Part shown: piece after piece, positions 1-9,073 of the stretch
How positions within the stretch are numbered: the first letter of the stretch is position 1
Layout: the number at the start of each line of letters is the position of its first letter
DNA from: Corallococcus sicarius
GTDB taxonomy: Bacteria > Myxococcota > Myxococcia > Myxococcales > Myxococcaceae
Direction: 5' to 3'
DNA: 53,676 bases
NCBI RefSeq assembly: GCF_003611735.1
Contig: NZ_RAWG01000022.1
Span: 1 to 53,676 of the forward strand
Notes under the pieces: generated by a model
What the model was told of the DNA's origin: nothing
Databases searched by the model: none
What the model saw: the letters and a program-made list of their open reading frames with translations, nothing else
Translations under genes and position numbers: made by a program

Positions 1-128
1 GGGGCGGGCTGCGTCGTCGGGGGCGGCGCGTCCGTGAGGGCGCGGTCCTCCAGGGCGACGTGCGAGTGCGACGCACCGCAGCCGGTGACGAGCGCGCCCA
101 GCAGGGACAGCATCGGGAGACGGGTCAT
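1..128 (-). CDS. Lipoprotein, C-terminus cut by window edge
   Basis: The reading frame starts at an ATG at 128 and runs off the left edge, so only about 42 residues are visible. The N-terminus begins MTRLPMLSLLGALVTGC, a short charged start, a hydrophobic stretch and a lipobox (VTGC), so a signal peptidase II lipoprotein is likely. The mature part continues with a Ser/His-rich stretch and then a Pro/Thr-rich linker, which usually tethers a domain to the outer membrane. It lies 28 bases downstream of the next minus-strand gene and may be co-transcribed with it. The function cannot be told from what is visible. Confidence 0.6.
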   Translation of the reverse strand, partial: MTRLPMLSLLGALVTGCGASHSHVALEDRALTDAPPPTTQPA

Positions 129-156
129 GGCGCAGGGGTCCTGGAGACGAGACGGG

Positions 157-846
157 CTACAGCGACGCGGAGCCGGTGCGCTGGCTCCCGCGCGCGGGCG
201 CCGGGCGGGGAATGGACGCGGAGGACGGCAGCATCATGGAGCACGCGTCGTGGCAGCGCTCGTCCATGCAGGCGAGCGCGGCGGGCGCGGCCTGCTGGCG
301 CGACACGTCCGCGTAGCAGGCCTCGCCGTTGCCGGGGCACTGGCTGCGCGCGGCGCACTCACAGCAGGTGGAGGCCACGGTGGCCATCAGCTGCACGTCC
401 TGCAGCACGGTGGACAGCGCGCGGTAGCAGGCGCGGGCCGCGGGCGAGAAGCGCCCCTTCGAGTCCACCACCGACGTGCCACCCTCGAGGCCGCAGCGGC
501 CCACGACGGCGGCGTACTTGCGCTCGCAGACGGTGACGAGCTTCGGGTCCGGCTGGCCATCCCGGGCGTTGCTGACGGCCTCCGTGCAGAGCGCGCGCGA
601 CGCGTCCTGCAGCAGCTTGACGTTGGCCTTCTCCACGTCGGAGCTGGGGGCGCCGGCGGGCGGCATCTCCGCCTCGAAGACGCACTCCTTGCCCGCGCGC
701 AGCGTGTCGATGGTGCACGCCCACGCCGTGGGGGACACATCCACCAGGGGGGGCGCGCCCAGCGCTTCGGGGGGCAGGGACGACGGCGCGGCGCCGGGCG
801 GCGCGGCGCCGAGGAGCATCAGGGACAGCAGGAGCATCGCCTTCAT
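157..846 (-). CDS. Cys-rich secreted hypothetical protein
   Basis: This is a 229-residue protein with a Sec-type signal peptide (MKAMLLLSLMLLGAAPPGAAP). The mature part has many cysteines, concentrated in the C-terminal third (TCCECAARSQC, ACYADV, CMDERCHDAC). Such spacing suggests a disulfide-stabilised extracytoplasmic domain. I do not recognise the family. It is followed closely by the cut-off lipoprotein and preceded by the metallophosphoesterase gene 33 bases upstream, all on the same strand, so it may be the end of that transcription unit. No catalytic motif is visible. The gene is certain by frame and codon bias; the role is unknown. Confidence 0.7.
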   Translation of the reverse strand: MKAMLLLSLMLLGAAPPGAAPSSLPPEALGAPPLVDVSPTAWACTIDTLRAGKECVFEAEMPPAGAPSSDVEKANVKLLQDASRALCTEAVSNARDGQPDPKLVTVCERKYAAVVGRCGLEGGTSVVDSKGRFSPAARACYRALSTVLQDVQLMATVASTCCECAARSQCPGNGEACYADVSRQQAAPAALACMDERCHDACSMMLPSSASIPRPAPARGSQRTGSASL

Positions 847-879
847 GGAGCCAGAGCGTAGGCCGTCGGCTCGCGCCGC

Positions 880-2709
880 TCAAACCGGACGGTCCAGGTG
901 ATGTTCTTCCAACACCACAGGGGCGGGTACGTCCTGACCGATACCGTCCCCCACCTTCACGGGCGGCGCCTTCGAGCGGCCCAGCACGATGGGCGGTTCG
1001 ATGAGCGCGGGCGGCGTGGCCCGGGTGTCCTTCGGGTCGGGCACCCATACCGGATCGCGGACGAGCCCGCTCCGCCTCCAGCGTCGCGGCACCCGGCGGA
1101 TGCCGATGGGGTACACGGTGAGTCGCCCATCCGCGTCGAAGTGGAGCCGGAGGAAGTTCTTCCAGTCCGGGATGGAGAGCGACGAGAACGCTTCGTTGGG
1201 GTGACAGGCGAACACGTTGAGCGACACCAGCAGGTACGCGCCCACCACCAGCGGCCCCACCAGCGCGCCTCCGCCGAAGAGCAGCAGCCCGCTGAACAGG
1301 TCGCGCCGCAGGCTCCAGCGCAGCTCGCCCGCCAGGGGCGAGGCGATGGAGGCCACGCCCCAGATGAGCAGCAGCGCGATGATGAGGTGCGCCGCTCCGT
1401 GCAGGCCGCCGGCCACCTGCCGCCAGCGCTTGCCCCTCCGGTCGTCCGCGAAGGCGACGCAGCCCAGCAACACCCCTGCCGCGAGCACCATCGAGCCCGT
1501 GCTCTGCAACACCGCGTTGAGGACCTCGCGGAACGGCGGCACGCCCGCGGCGGGGCCTTCGTTGAGGTTCGCGGCCACGCCCCAGCCCAGCAGCATGTAC
1601 ACGACGCCCATGAACGCGGCGAACCAGGGGTTGAGGCCGGTGAACGCCAGGTTGCGCCAGGTGAGGCGCCGGGACGCCGCCTGGGACGGATAGCATTCCT
1701 TCAACTCATAGCCGCCCGGTCGCTTGTCCACCTTCGGCAGGTGCGTGGGATGCAGGAACGCCCCTCCCCCACCCGCGACGATCTTCTGCCGCCCTTCCGC
1801 GTCCTCGTGCCGGCGGTAGTGGTGCAGGTCCCCCGCGAGGAACATGCTCACCTTCTTGCCCAGCACCTTCTGCTCCAGGAAGTCGATGTTGTGATCCATG
1901 AAGCCGCGGCCCGCGCGGGGCTGCACCTGCTGCTTGATCCACGCCGGCTCCGCGTTGCAGAGGATGACGCGGTCCGTGTCGGGGATCTCCCGGGCCACCT
2001 TCTGGAAGAACTCCACCTGGGACGCGTCCAGGTCGGAGTCCAGTTGCATGTCCGTGCCCAGCAGCCACCAGCCGTGCGGCAGCTTGAGCGCGAAGTAGCT
2101 GCGCTGCTGTTTCGTGCGCCAGCCCTGGGTGCGCCGGCCCTGGCAGAACAGGCGCGTGAAGGACACCAGCCCGTCGTACCAGTCGTGGTTGCCCGGCACC
2201 GCGAACAGGTGCGGCCGGCGGCGGCGGCGGTTCAACGCATCGGCGTAGGGCACCACGGTGCGCGCCTGGTACTCCTGCAGGCTCGCGGTCGGGTAGACCT
2301 CGTCCCCGCCGAACACGAGCACCTCCCCGCCCACCGTGTGGTGCACCTTGCCGGACGCATCCTTCACGTCCAGCGTCGGTGCCGTCACGGCGGAGGCCAC
2401 CGCGTAGGTGGAGTCCCAGCCATCTCCCAGGTCCGACACGTAGTCCAGCCACAGCTCCTCGCGGGCGTGGCCGTCGTCGTCCTCCGAGTAGTCGAACGCG
2501 AGCGGCTGGGGCCGGGCCACCGCGTCCAGCAGCCGCCGGTCCGCCTGCCGCCCGATGGTCCCCGACAGCAGCGTCTTCAGGCCCGTCTTCGCGAGCACGC
2601 CCGGGTCGTACCAGGCCACCATCGGCTTTCCCGGTGGCTCGGCCGGCAGCGGCCCGGGCTTCTCACCCACGCCTGGAACGCTGATCACATCGGGGGTGCG
2701 GACTGCCAT
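880..2709 (-). CDS. Metallophosphoesterase with C-terminal membrane domain
   Basis: This 609-residue protein carries the calcineurin-like metallophosphoesterase motifs in order: a GGDEVYP block (GDxxY variant), GNHDWYDG, and GDLHHYRRHE. These supply the Asp, Asn and His metal ligands of a dinuclear phosphoesterase. After the catalytic half there are about four hydrophobic segments (for example WFAAFMGVVYMLLGWGVA and LIIALLLIWGVASI), so the enzyme is probably anchored in the inner membrane, which is unusual for the family. The ATG at 2709 has a good GGAG ribosome site and overlaps the end of the GMC oxidoreductase gene by 25 bases, which indicates translational coupling. The substrate is unknown. 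Confidence 0.85.
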   Translation of the reverse strand: MAVRTPDVISVPGVGEKPGPLPAEPPGKPMVAWYDPGVLAKTGLKTLLSGTIGRQADRRLLDAVARPQPLAFDYSEDDDGHAREELWLDYVSDLGDGWDSTYAVASAVTAPTLDVKDASGKVHHTVGGEVLVFGGDEVYPTASLQEYQARTVVPYADALNRRRRRPHLFAVPGNHDWYDGLVSFTRLFCQGRRTQGWRTKQQRSYFALKLPHGWWLLGTDMQLDSDLDASQVEFFQKVAREIPDTDRVILCNAEPAWIKQQVQPRAGRGFMDHNIDFLEQKVLGKKVSMFLAGDLHHYRRHEDAEGRQKIVAGGGGAFLHPTHLPKVDKRPGGYELKECYPSQAASRRLTWRNLAFTGLNPWFAAFMGVVYMLLGWGVAANLNEGPAAGVPPFREVLNAVLQSTGSMVLAAGVLLGCVAFADDRRGKRWRQVAGGLHGAAHLIIALLLIWGVASIASPLAGELRWSLRRDLFSGLLLFGGGALVGPLVVGAYLLVSLNVFACHPNEAFSSLSIPDWKNFLRLHFDADGRLTVYPIGIRRVPRRWRRSGLVRDPVWVPDPKDTRATPPALIEPPIVLGRSKAPPVKVGDGIGQDVPAPVVLEEHHLDRPV

Positions 2710-4457
2710 GGCTGCTCCTTGCCCTGGCTCGGCCTGCGGACGGGCGCGGCGCGGGAGTGGGCGTCGATGAGGTGGTCCGCGAAGCGATCCGCCAGCGCGG
2801 CGATGGTGAGGCTGGGGTTGGGACCGGTGGGGCCCGGCATCATCGCGCCGTCGGCCACGTACAATCCGGGGTGCCCGAAGGCCTCACCCGACGCGTCCAC
2901 CACGCCCGTCGAGGGCGCGCGGCCCATGGGACAGCCGCCCAACGGGTGCACGGTGATGACCCGGCTCAGGTAGCTGAGCGGGTTCTCCACCAGCGTCCCC
3001 TCGAGCGTGCGGGCGATGTCCGCCATCGACTGGCGCAGCCGTTCGAAATACTGGCGTGAGCTCTTCAGCCTCCAGTCGATGTCCAGCATCCCGTCCGAGG
3101 TCAGCCGCATGTGCCCATCCGGGATGTCGCGCCCCATGCCCAGCAGCGGCAGCGACGTCGCGGAGCCCAGGGCCTCGCCCAGCAGCTCGGCGATCTCCTC
3201 GCTCACGTCCGAGTCCCGCGTGAGGCCCGTCCAGCCGCGCACGAGCCGCCATCCCAGGCGCAGGCCGCGCTTCAGCAGGGGCACCTGGTGCGCGCCCTCC
3301 TGGAGCCAGTTGACGAACTCCGGGTGGCCCGCGTCCTCGATGTAGTAACCCCGGCCCGTACCGCCCTCCTCCTGGCCCCGGAAGTGGAGCGCGCTGGTGA
3401 TGACCGGGCCGCGCCCGCCCTCCAGGACGCGCGGCAGCTTCTTGCCAGTGCTCGTGTCGCGGCACTCCCGCAGGAAGCCCAGCAGGTCCCCGTTGCCGCA
3501 GAAGCGCGAGCCCAGCTGGTGGCTCAGCGCCGGGAAGTGCCGCCGGTTCTTCAGCAGCAGGTACGTGGTGCCGAACGTGCCCGCCGCCATCACCAGCCGG
3601 TCCGCCGTCACGGTGGTGCGGGGCAGCATCGACTGGGGGCCTTCGCGCGGCGTGCCTTCCGCGTGGCGGTGGTCCAGGTACTGCACGACGTAGCCTCCAC
3701 CGTCGGCGGGCCAAAACTCCGTCACCTCCGCGCGCGTGCGCAGCTGCGCCCCGGCGCGCTTCGCCGCGGACAGGTACGTGTAGTCGAGCGTGTTCTTGCT
3801 GCCGGAGTTGCAGCCGATGTCGCACTCGCCGCAGAGGTGACAGGTGGTGCGCGCGCGGCCGTGGAGGTTGGGCTGCTGCTCGCGGATGGGCTCGCCCGGC
3901 ACGGGCACCTCGCCGGGGTTGCCGAACGTCACCGCCAGCGGGGGGAGCTGCCAGTCGGCGGCGCGCCCCAGGCGCTGGGCGGCGAGCTTCATGGCCTGCG
4001 TCTTCGCGGTGGACTTGTAGGGCTCGTGCTCCAGCGGGTAGCGCTGCACGCCCATCATCTTCTCCACCGCGTCGTAGTGCGCCTCCAGGTCCGCGCGGGT
4101 GACGGGCCAGTCCTCGTAGCTGCCGTCGCGCGGATCCTCGTGGATGAAGGTCTCCTCCTCCTTGCGCAAGAGCACGTTGGCGTAGATGAGCGACCCGCCG
4201 CCCAGGCCCGCGGACACCACGCCGCCCAGCCCCTGGAACGACCACAGGTTGAAGAGGCCGTGCAGGCCCTTGCTCGGATCCCAGAAGTTGCGGCGCATGT
4301 CGTACGGACTGCGGGGAAACGACCAGGGCGGGTAGGCCTTGCCGCGCTCCAGCACGCACACCCGCAGGCCGGCGTCCGCCAGGCGCCACGCCATCACCGA
4401 ACCGCCGAAGCCCGAGCCGACGATGACGACGTCGAAGTGCTCAGCGCTCGTGCCCAT
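2685..4457 (-). CDS. GMC-family FAD oxidoreductase (cholesterol-oxidase-like)
   Basis: The 590-residue protein opens with a Rossmann FAD site (DVVIVGSGFGGSVMAWRLA, with the downstream acidic residue in CVLERG) and ends with the GMC C-terminal signature (HPLGGCPMG, then GLYVADGAMMPGPTGPNPS). GMC enzymes oxidise alcohols, sterols or sugars using FAD. The length and C-terminal motif fit the cholesterol oxidase/GMC branch. A four-Cys cluster-like stretch (CHLCGECDIGCNSGS) near residue 210 is seen in this subfamily. No signal peptide is visible. The start at 4457 follows a strong GGGGAGG. It overlaps the gene upstream by 17 bases and the gene downstream by 25 bases, so the three genes form one operon. 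The substrate is inferred only loosely. Confidence 0.88.
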   Translation of the reverse strand: MGTSAEHFDVVIVGSGFGGSVMAWRLADAGLRVCVLERGKAYPPWSFPRSPYDMRRNFWDPSKGLHGLFNLWSFQGLGGVVSAGLGGGSLIYANVLLRKEEETFIHEDPRDGSYEDWPVTRADLEAHYDAVEKMMGVQRYPLEHEPYKSTAKTQAMKLAAQRLGRAADWQLPPLAVTFGNPGEVPVPGEPIREQQPNLHGRARTTCHLCGECDIGCNSGSKNTLDYTYLSAAKRAGAQLRTRAEVTEFWPADGGGYVVQYLDHRHAEGTPREGPQSMLPRTTVTADRLVMAAGTFGTTYLLLKNRRHFPALSHQLGSRFCGNGDLLGFLRECRDTSTGKKLPRVLEGGRGPVITSALHFRGQEEGGTGRGYYIEDAGHPEFVNWLQEGAHQVPLLKRGLRLGWRLVRGWTGLTRDSDVSEEIAELLGEALGSATSLPLLGMGRDIPDGHMRLTSDGMLDIDWRLKSSRQYFERLRQSMADIARTLEGTLVENPLSYLSRVITVHPLGGCPMGRAPSTGVVDASGEAFGHPGLYVADGAMMPGPTGPNPSLTIAALADRFADHLIDAHSRAAPVRRPSQGKEQPWQSAPPM

Positions 4458-5079
4458 GCGTCACCTCCCCTTCCGCCTCGCTCCGCGCGCGGGGCGCGTA
4501 GAGGTCCCAGAGCGCGCCCAGGAACAGCTTGCCGAAGCGGGCCACCTGCTCCAGGCCCTCCGTCCCCTCGCGGGAGGAGCGCATGCTCGTCACCAGCCGC
4601 AGCAATTCGCGCATGCCCAGCACCAGGATGCCGGCGCCCACCACGCGGCCGCGCGCGTCGGTGCCTTCGTGGAGCTGGCAGTACAGGCGCGTGGTGTCGC
4701 GCCAGAGGTCGGGCCCCGCGTCGTCGTGCAGCGTCTTCGTGCCCTCCAGGTAGTAGTCCTGGTCGTGGGCCTGGAAGCGCAGGCCGTAGCTCATGATCTT
4801 CGTCCCCGGGTCGTCGGTGGACTTGAAGAGGTTGAAGCTGCCGTCGCGCACGGGCAGGTCGTCGCCCAGGGGCGGGTACTGCACGTGGGCCACCAGCCGG
4901 GCGGCGTGGGACGCGTCGCGGACGAAGTCGTCCATGTCGTCGATGGTGATGGTGCAGTGCATGGTGAAGGGCGTGGAGCGGCCCTCGTGGGCTCCGGCCT
5001 CGGGGTTGGTGGAGCCCAGGGCCAGCGGACCGGACATGGTCTCGCGGAAGGTCAGGTCGGGAGCGGGTCGGGTCATCTG
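4441..5079 (-). CDS. GMC-oxidoreductase companion protein
   Basis: The protein is about 212 residues from the ATG at 5079, chosen because it follows GGAGATCACCCAG; an upstream ATG at 5148 is also open. It contains the pattern FRETMSG near the N-terminus and FQAHDQDYYLEGTKTLHDD in the middle. From memory, this resembles a domain found fused C-terminal to GMC oxidoreductases (cholesterol-oxidase-like) in other bacteria. Here it is a separate gene whose end overlaps the start of the GMC gene by 17 bases. It has no signal peptide or membrane span. I infer a partner or substrate-access domain acting in trans; no enzymatic motif is visible. Confidence 0.72.
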   Translation of the reverse strand, partial: QMTRPAPDLTFRETMSGPLALGSTNPEAGAHEGRSTPFTMHCTITIDDMDDFVRDASHAARLVAHVQYPPLGDDLPVRDGSFNLFKSTDDPGTKIMSYGLRFQAHDQDYYLEGTKTLHDDAGPDLWRDTTRLYCQLHEGTDARGRVVGAGILVLGMRELLRLVTSMRSSREGTEGLEQVARFGKLFLGALWDLYAPRARSEAEGEVTHGHER

Positions 5080-5312
5080 GGTGATCTCCGAAGTGAGGGG
5101 GGAGTTCGCGGGCGGCCGCCATGCGGAGGCAGTTGCTCGCGCGGACATGACGTCCCCCCATCGCAAACGTGGTGCGGTGCGTGAAAGGCGACAACCGCCA
5201 TGCAGTCCCTGCCGCGCGGCCCCTCGCCACTCCTGACCGGGGCCTCGCGGAACGGCGTGGCGCCCCCCTGACACGCAGCCCAGGACGTGCGCGCGGTGCT
5301 AAGGGTGAAGAC

Positions 5313-5660
5313 ATGGACCAGGACACGGGTTGGAGCGACTACGAGGCGGGCGCGACGCTCGGGGGCGAGGGCAGCCAGGGCGGCATCGTGGTGCGCGACG
5401 AGGGCTACCGCGGCAACCTGCGCCTCACCTACGAAGCAGACGAGGCGCGCTCCTTCCACTCCATCACCTGCGGCATCGCCGGGTGGCTGCGGCACCCGCG
5501 CTTCTTCTACACGGCCGAAGAGGCGACCCGCGCCTTCGAGGCGATGAAGCCCGCGCTGGAGGAGCTGGGCGCGAAGCTCTCCGAGGGCGGTCCGCGTTCG
5601 ACAGCGGACGGACAGGCGGCGGGCCCGCTGCTCGCAGACTTCGTCGTGCGCTTCTCCTGA
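5313..5660 (+). CDS. Small hypothetical protein
   Basis: This is a 115-residue acidic cytosolic protein starting MDQDTGWSDYEAGATLGGEG. The ATG at 5313 follows a GGGTGAAG ribosome-site-like stretch; the frame is open further upstream but without coding character. It contains GNLRLTYEADEARSFHSITC and an amphipathic helix (TRAFEAMKPALEELGAKL). I do not recognise a family. It is transcribed divergently from the GMC operon, with about 230 bases between them that probably hold both promoters. Confidence 0.6.
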   Translation: MDQDTGWSDYEAGATLGGEGSQGGIVVRDEGYRGNLRLTYEADEARSFHSITCGIAGWLRHPRFFYTAEEATRAFEAMKPALEELGAKLSEGGPRSTADGQAAGPLLADFVVRFS

Positions 5661-5794
5661 GGTCCGCCGCTCGCGCGTAAGGGTTGCTTAAGGTTCTCCC
5701 GCGATAACCCGGTTCGCCGTCTGGCCCCGTGCCGGAGGGTCCCGCGAGTGGCAGCCCGCCGCTCCCGGTTCACCGTCTCCCGGAGGAACCCCGG

Positions 5795-6778
5795 ATGAAG
5801 AGCGAGACCCCTCAGGACCTGCTCCCCCAGGTCATCACGCGTCGAGGCATCCTGCGTGGCCTCGGCCTGTCGCTGGCCGCGATTCCGCTGGGCCGGCTGC
5901 TCATCGCCTGCGGTGGCGGCGAGACGGACGGCGTGCCAGGTGACACCGACGCGGGCACGACGGAGCCAGGCGTGTGGGCCACCGGCGGCACCGCGGCGAT
6001 GACGGCCGCCGCCAGCTACCCGGACCCGTTCGCCGCCGGCATCGGCACGGTGTGCAACCTCACCTGCGAGTCCACGCTGGGCCCCTGCTACGCGACCACG
6101 GTGGAGCGCAAGGACATCAGCGAAGGCCACGACGGCCTGCCGGTGCGCCTGGCCTTCCTCGTCGTCGACGAGACGTGCAAGCCCATCCCGGGCGCCACGG
6201 TGGACATCTGGCACGCCGCACCGGAAGGCCTGTACTCCGGCGAGGACGCCAGCGACTTCTGCACCTCCGGCGACGCGGTGGCGCGCGCGGGGCGGTGGTT
6301 CCGCGGCGTGCAGACCACGGACGCGAACGGGCGGGCGGACTTCGACACCTGCTTCCCCGGTTGGTACAGCAGCCGCACCGTCCACATCCACTTCACCGTG
6401 CGCATCAACGGCAGCGAGTTCGTCACCTCGCAGCTCTTCTTCGACGACACGCTCAACGACGACATCATCAACCACCAGCCGCTGTACAACGCGCGGGGCG
6501 CGCGCGACACGACCAACGCCAACGACAACGTCGTCTCCGCGGAGAGCGTGGGCAACTACCTGTTCACCACGCAGCGCCTGGCGGACGGCGCGATGCTGGC
6601 GGCCAAGACGCTCGTCATCCGCTCCTCGCTCGCCAACGCGCAGTGCTCCATCCCGGGCGGCGGTGGCGGCGGTGGTGGTGGTCCGCCTCCGGGCGGTGAC
6701 GGCGGCATGGGCCCGCCGCCCGGTCGCGACGGCGGCCTGGGCGGTCCGCCTCCGGGTTTCGACGCTGGCATGCCCTGA
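5795..6778 (+). CDS. Intradiol ring-cleavage dioxygenase-like lipoprotein
   Basis: The 327-residue protein starts at the ATG at 5795 behind GGAGG. It has a twin-arginine signal with lipobox (TRRGILRGLGL then LLIACGGG), so it should be exported folded and lipidated. The dioxygenase core shows GATVDIWHAAPEGLYS and FPGWYSSRTVHIHF; Tyr147, Tyr191, His197 and His199 fit the two-Tyr/two-His Fe(III) site of intradiol catechol dioxygenases. The tail after residue about 290 is almost only Gly, Pro and Asp (nine Gly in a row, then PPPGG-type repeats). It precedes a two-component system by 46 bases. Substrates of the exported branch are unknown; aromatic diols are an inference. Confidence 0.85.
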   Translation: MKSETPQDLLPQVITRRGILRGLGLSLAAIPLGRLLIACGGGETDGVPGDTDAGTTEPGVWATGGTAAMTAAASYPDPFAAGIGTVCNLTCESTLGPCYATTVERKDISEGHDGLPVRLAFLVVDETCKPIPGATVDIWHAAPEGLYSGEDASDFCTSGDAVARAGRWFRGVQTTDANGRADFDTCFPGWYSSRTVHIHFTVRINGSEFVTSQLFFDDTLNDDIINHQPLYNARGARDTTNANDNVVSAESVGNYLFTTQRLADGAMLAAKTLVIRSSLANAQCSIPGGGGGGGGGPPPGGDGGMGPPPGRDGGLGGPPPGFDAGMP

Positions 6779-6824
6779 GCCAGACTTCCCCGGACAGCTC
6801 CGGGGCTTGAAGGAGGCCTGACGC

Positions 6825-7499
6825 ATGGGGGATCGCATCCTGCTGGTGGAGGACGATGAGCCGCTCGGTTCGCAGATCCTCGGGCACCTCCGGGGCGCGG
6901 GCTTTGACGCCGTCTGGTGGCGCGAGGGCCGGCTGCTGGTGGCCGGCGAGCTTCCGGACGTGAGCCTCGTGGTGTTGGACCTGATGCTGCCCGGCACCTA
7001 CGGGCTGGACATGCTCAAGGCGCTGCGGGCCTTCTCGGAGGTCCCGGTGCTCATCCTGAGCGCGCGCAACGACACGCTCGACAAGGTCCGCGCCCTGAAG
7101 CTGGGCGCGGACGACTACATGACGAAGCCCTTCTGGCCGGAGGAGCTCATCGAACGCGTGCGCGCGCGCCTGCGCCGCCCCACCCTCCAGAAGGAGCCGT
7201 CGGTGGTGGAGGTGGGCCCGCTGCGCATCGACCTCCAGGGGCACGCCGTGCAGGTGCGCGGGCGGCCGGTGGAGCTGACGCGGGTGGAGTTCGGGCTGCT
7301 CGCGGCCCTGGCGCGCAGGCCGCAGGAGGCCGTGACGCGGCAGTGGCTGGTGGACCACGTGCTGGATCCGGAGCGTGAGGGCACGGAGCGCACGCTGGAC
7401 GTCCACGTCTCGCGGCTGCGGCGCAAGCTGGGCCCGGCGAAGTGTGTGGAGACGGTGTGGGGCGTGGGCTACCGGCTGGTGCCTGGGGAGGACGCGTGA
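6825..7499 (+). CDS. OmpR-family response regulator
   Basis: This 224-residue two-domain regulator has an N-terminal receiver (acidic pair in VEDDE, phospho-acceptor Asp52 in VVLDLMLPG, Lys in MTKPF) and a C-terminal winged helix of the OmpR/PhoB type (ending VETVWGVGYRLVPGE). It should bind DNA when phosphorylated by the adjacent kinase. The ATG at 6825 follows AGGAGG. Its TGA overlaps the GTG of the kinase gene (GTGA), the classic layout of a coupled pair. The location directly after the dioxygenase-like lipoprotein suggests that gene, or its substrate, is part of the response. The target promoters are unknown. Confidence 0.93.
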   Translation: MGDRILLVEDDEPLGSQILGHLRGAGFDAVWWREGRLLVAGELPDVSLVVLDLMLPGTYGLDMLKALRAFSEVPVLILSARNDTLDKVRALKLGADDYMTKPFWPEELIERVRARLRRPTLQKEPSVVEVGPLRIDLQGHAVQVRGRPVELTRVEFGLLAALARRPQEAVTRQWLVDHVLDPEREGTERTLDVHVSRLRRKLGPAKCVETVWGVGYRLVPGEDA

Positions 7500-9073
7500 A
7501 GCTGCGACTGCGGCTGGCGCTCACGGCGGTGGCGGTGACGGTGCCCACGGCGTTCGCGCTGGTGCAGGTGGAGCACTCGGTGCGCCGGCGCACGACGGAC
7601 GAGGTCATCGCCGGGTCCACGCTGGCGCAGATGCAGTCCGGCGGTCGCGAGCGCTGCGAGTCCGCGCCCGACACCTGGATGGTCCGCACGCGTTCACCGC
7701 GTCCTCCGTGGGAGCGCGAGGGAGGCGGTCCGGGCCCCGACGGCGTGGGCGGTCCTCCTCCAGGCGCCCCATCCCCCGGTGGGCCGCCGCCCGGTACGGG
7801 CTCGGAGATGGGCTCGGAGACGGGGGCCCGGGGGCCGGGCAACGACGGGCCGCCCCAGAGAGGCGCTCGCGACCAGGGGCCCTTCGGCAGGCGGATGCCG
7901 CCCGTGCAGCTGTTCCCGTTCGACGGCCAGTTCGTGTCGCGCAACGCGCAGGCACCCGCGCTGGACGACGACCTGCGCGAAGGGGTGCGAGCGAGCGGCG
8001 TGGGCGTGCGCCGCTACTCCAAGGAGGACGGCGCGCTCGTGCAGGACCTGCTGCTGCGCATGCCCTGGGAAGGCGGGCCGTGCGAGTACGTGCTGGCCCG
8101 GCGCGTGGAGCCCGCGGACTCGCCGGAGGTGGGGCTGCCTCCGCTGAGCATCTGGGGGGTGCCCACGCTCATCCTGCTGTCGGCGATGGTGGTGGCCCTG
8201 GGCCCGGTGGTGCAGCGGCTGCGCCGGCTCACCGAGGAGGTGCGCGCGTCCTCGGGAAGTCACTACCGGCAGCCGGTGACGGTGCGGGGCCACGACGAGA
8301 TCGCGGAGCTGGCCCGGGCCTTCCAGGAGGCCCGCGAGGAGATCCAGGCGCAGATGGCGCACCAGGAGGCCCGCGAGCAGACGCTGCGCGACTTCCTGGC
8401 CAACACCACGCACGACGTGATGACGCCGCTCACGGTGCTGCAGGGCCACCTGGCCGCGATGCAGCAGCGGCTCAGGACAGGTGACGCGCTGGAGCCGGAC
8501 CTGATGAACTCCGCGATGGGCGAGGCGCACTACATGGCCTCGCTGGTGCACAACCTGGGAGCCGCGGCGCGGCTGGAGGCCGGAGCGCCCCAGGTGCAGC
8601 ACGCGCCGGTGGACCTGAACGCGCTGGTGTCGCGCGTGCTGGGCCGGCACCAGCCCATCGCCCGTCCGCGTCGCATCGCACTGGAGAGCGGCGTGCCGGC
8701 GACGCCCACCTGGGTGATGGGAGACGAGACGCTCCTGGAGCAGGCGGTGAGCAACGTGGTGCTCAACGGCATCCGCCATGGGCGCGAGGACGGCCACGTG
8801 GCGGTGGTGCTGGAGACGACGCGCCAGCAGACCTTCCACCTGCGCGTCATCGACGATGGGCCGGGCATCCCGGAGGAGGAACGCTCGCGACTGTTGGAGC
8901 GCCGCTTCCGGGGCAACGCGGCCCGCACGCGGGCCCCGCAGGGCCAGGGTCTGGGCCTGCACATCGTGAACAACGTCGTGGAGCTGCACGGCTGGACGTT
9001 GACCCTGGCTCCGTCCGAGTACGGAGGACTGGAGGTCGGCTTCACCGGCCCGCTGATGACACCCACGGACTGA
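7496..9073 (+). CDS. Sensor histidine kinase with Gly/Pro-rich sensor region
   Basis: This 525-residue membrane kinase starts at GTG 7496. It has an N-terminal membrane span (LALTAVAVTVPTAFALV), an external region of about 190 residues, a second span (TLILLSAMVVALGPVV), HAMP, a HisKA box with His306 in NTTHDVMTPLT, and an ATPase domain (DDGPGIPEEE, GQGLGLHIV). The external region is unusual: residues about 75-125 are mostly Gly, Pro, Ser and charged residues without obvious fold. This resembles the tail of the neighbouring dioxygenase-like lipoprotein. It is the cognate kinase of the regulator it overlaps. The signal is unknown. Confidence 0.92.
   Translation: MKLRLRLALTAVAVTVPTAFALVQVEHSVRRRTTDEVIAGSTLAQMQSGGRERCESAPDTWMVRTRSPRPPWEREGGGPGPDGVGGPPPGAPSPGGPPPGTGSEMGSETGARGPGNDGPPQRGARDQGPFGRRMPPVQLFPFDGQFVSRNAQAPALDDDLREGVRASGVGVRRYSKEDGALVQDLLLRMPWEGGPCEYVLARRVEPADSPEVGLPPLSIWGVPTLILLSAMVVALGPVVQRLRRLTEEVRASSGSHYRQPVTVRGHDEIAELARAFQEAREEIQAQMAHQEAREQTLRDFLANTTHDVMTPLTVLQGHLAAMQQRLRTGDALEPDLMNSAMGEAHYMASLVHNLGAAARLEAGAPQVQHAPVDLNALVSRVLGRHQPIARPRRIALESGVPATPTWVMGDETLLEQAVSNVVLNGIRHGREDGHVAVVLETTRQQTFHLRVIDDGPGIPEEERSRLLERRFRGNAARTRAPQGQGLGLHIVNNVVELHGWTLTLAPSEYGGLEVGFTGPLMTPTD

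Noticed and set aside
898-2973. Long plus-strand frame opposite the metallophosphoesterase and GMC genes
   Set aside because: It is an antisense shadow in high-GC DNA; the minus-strand products carry clear family motifs.
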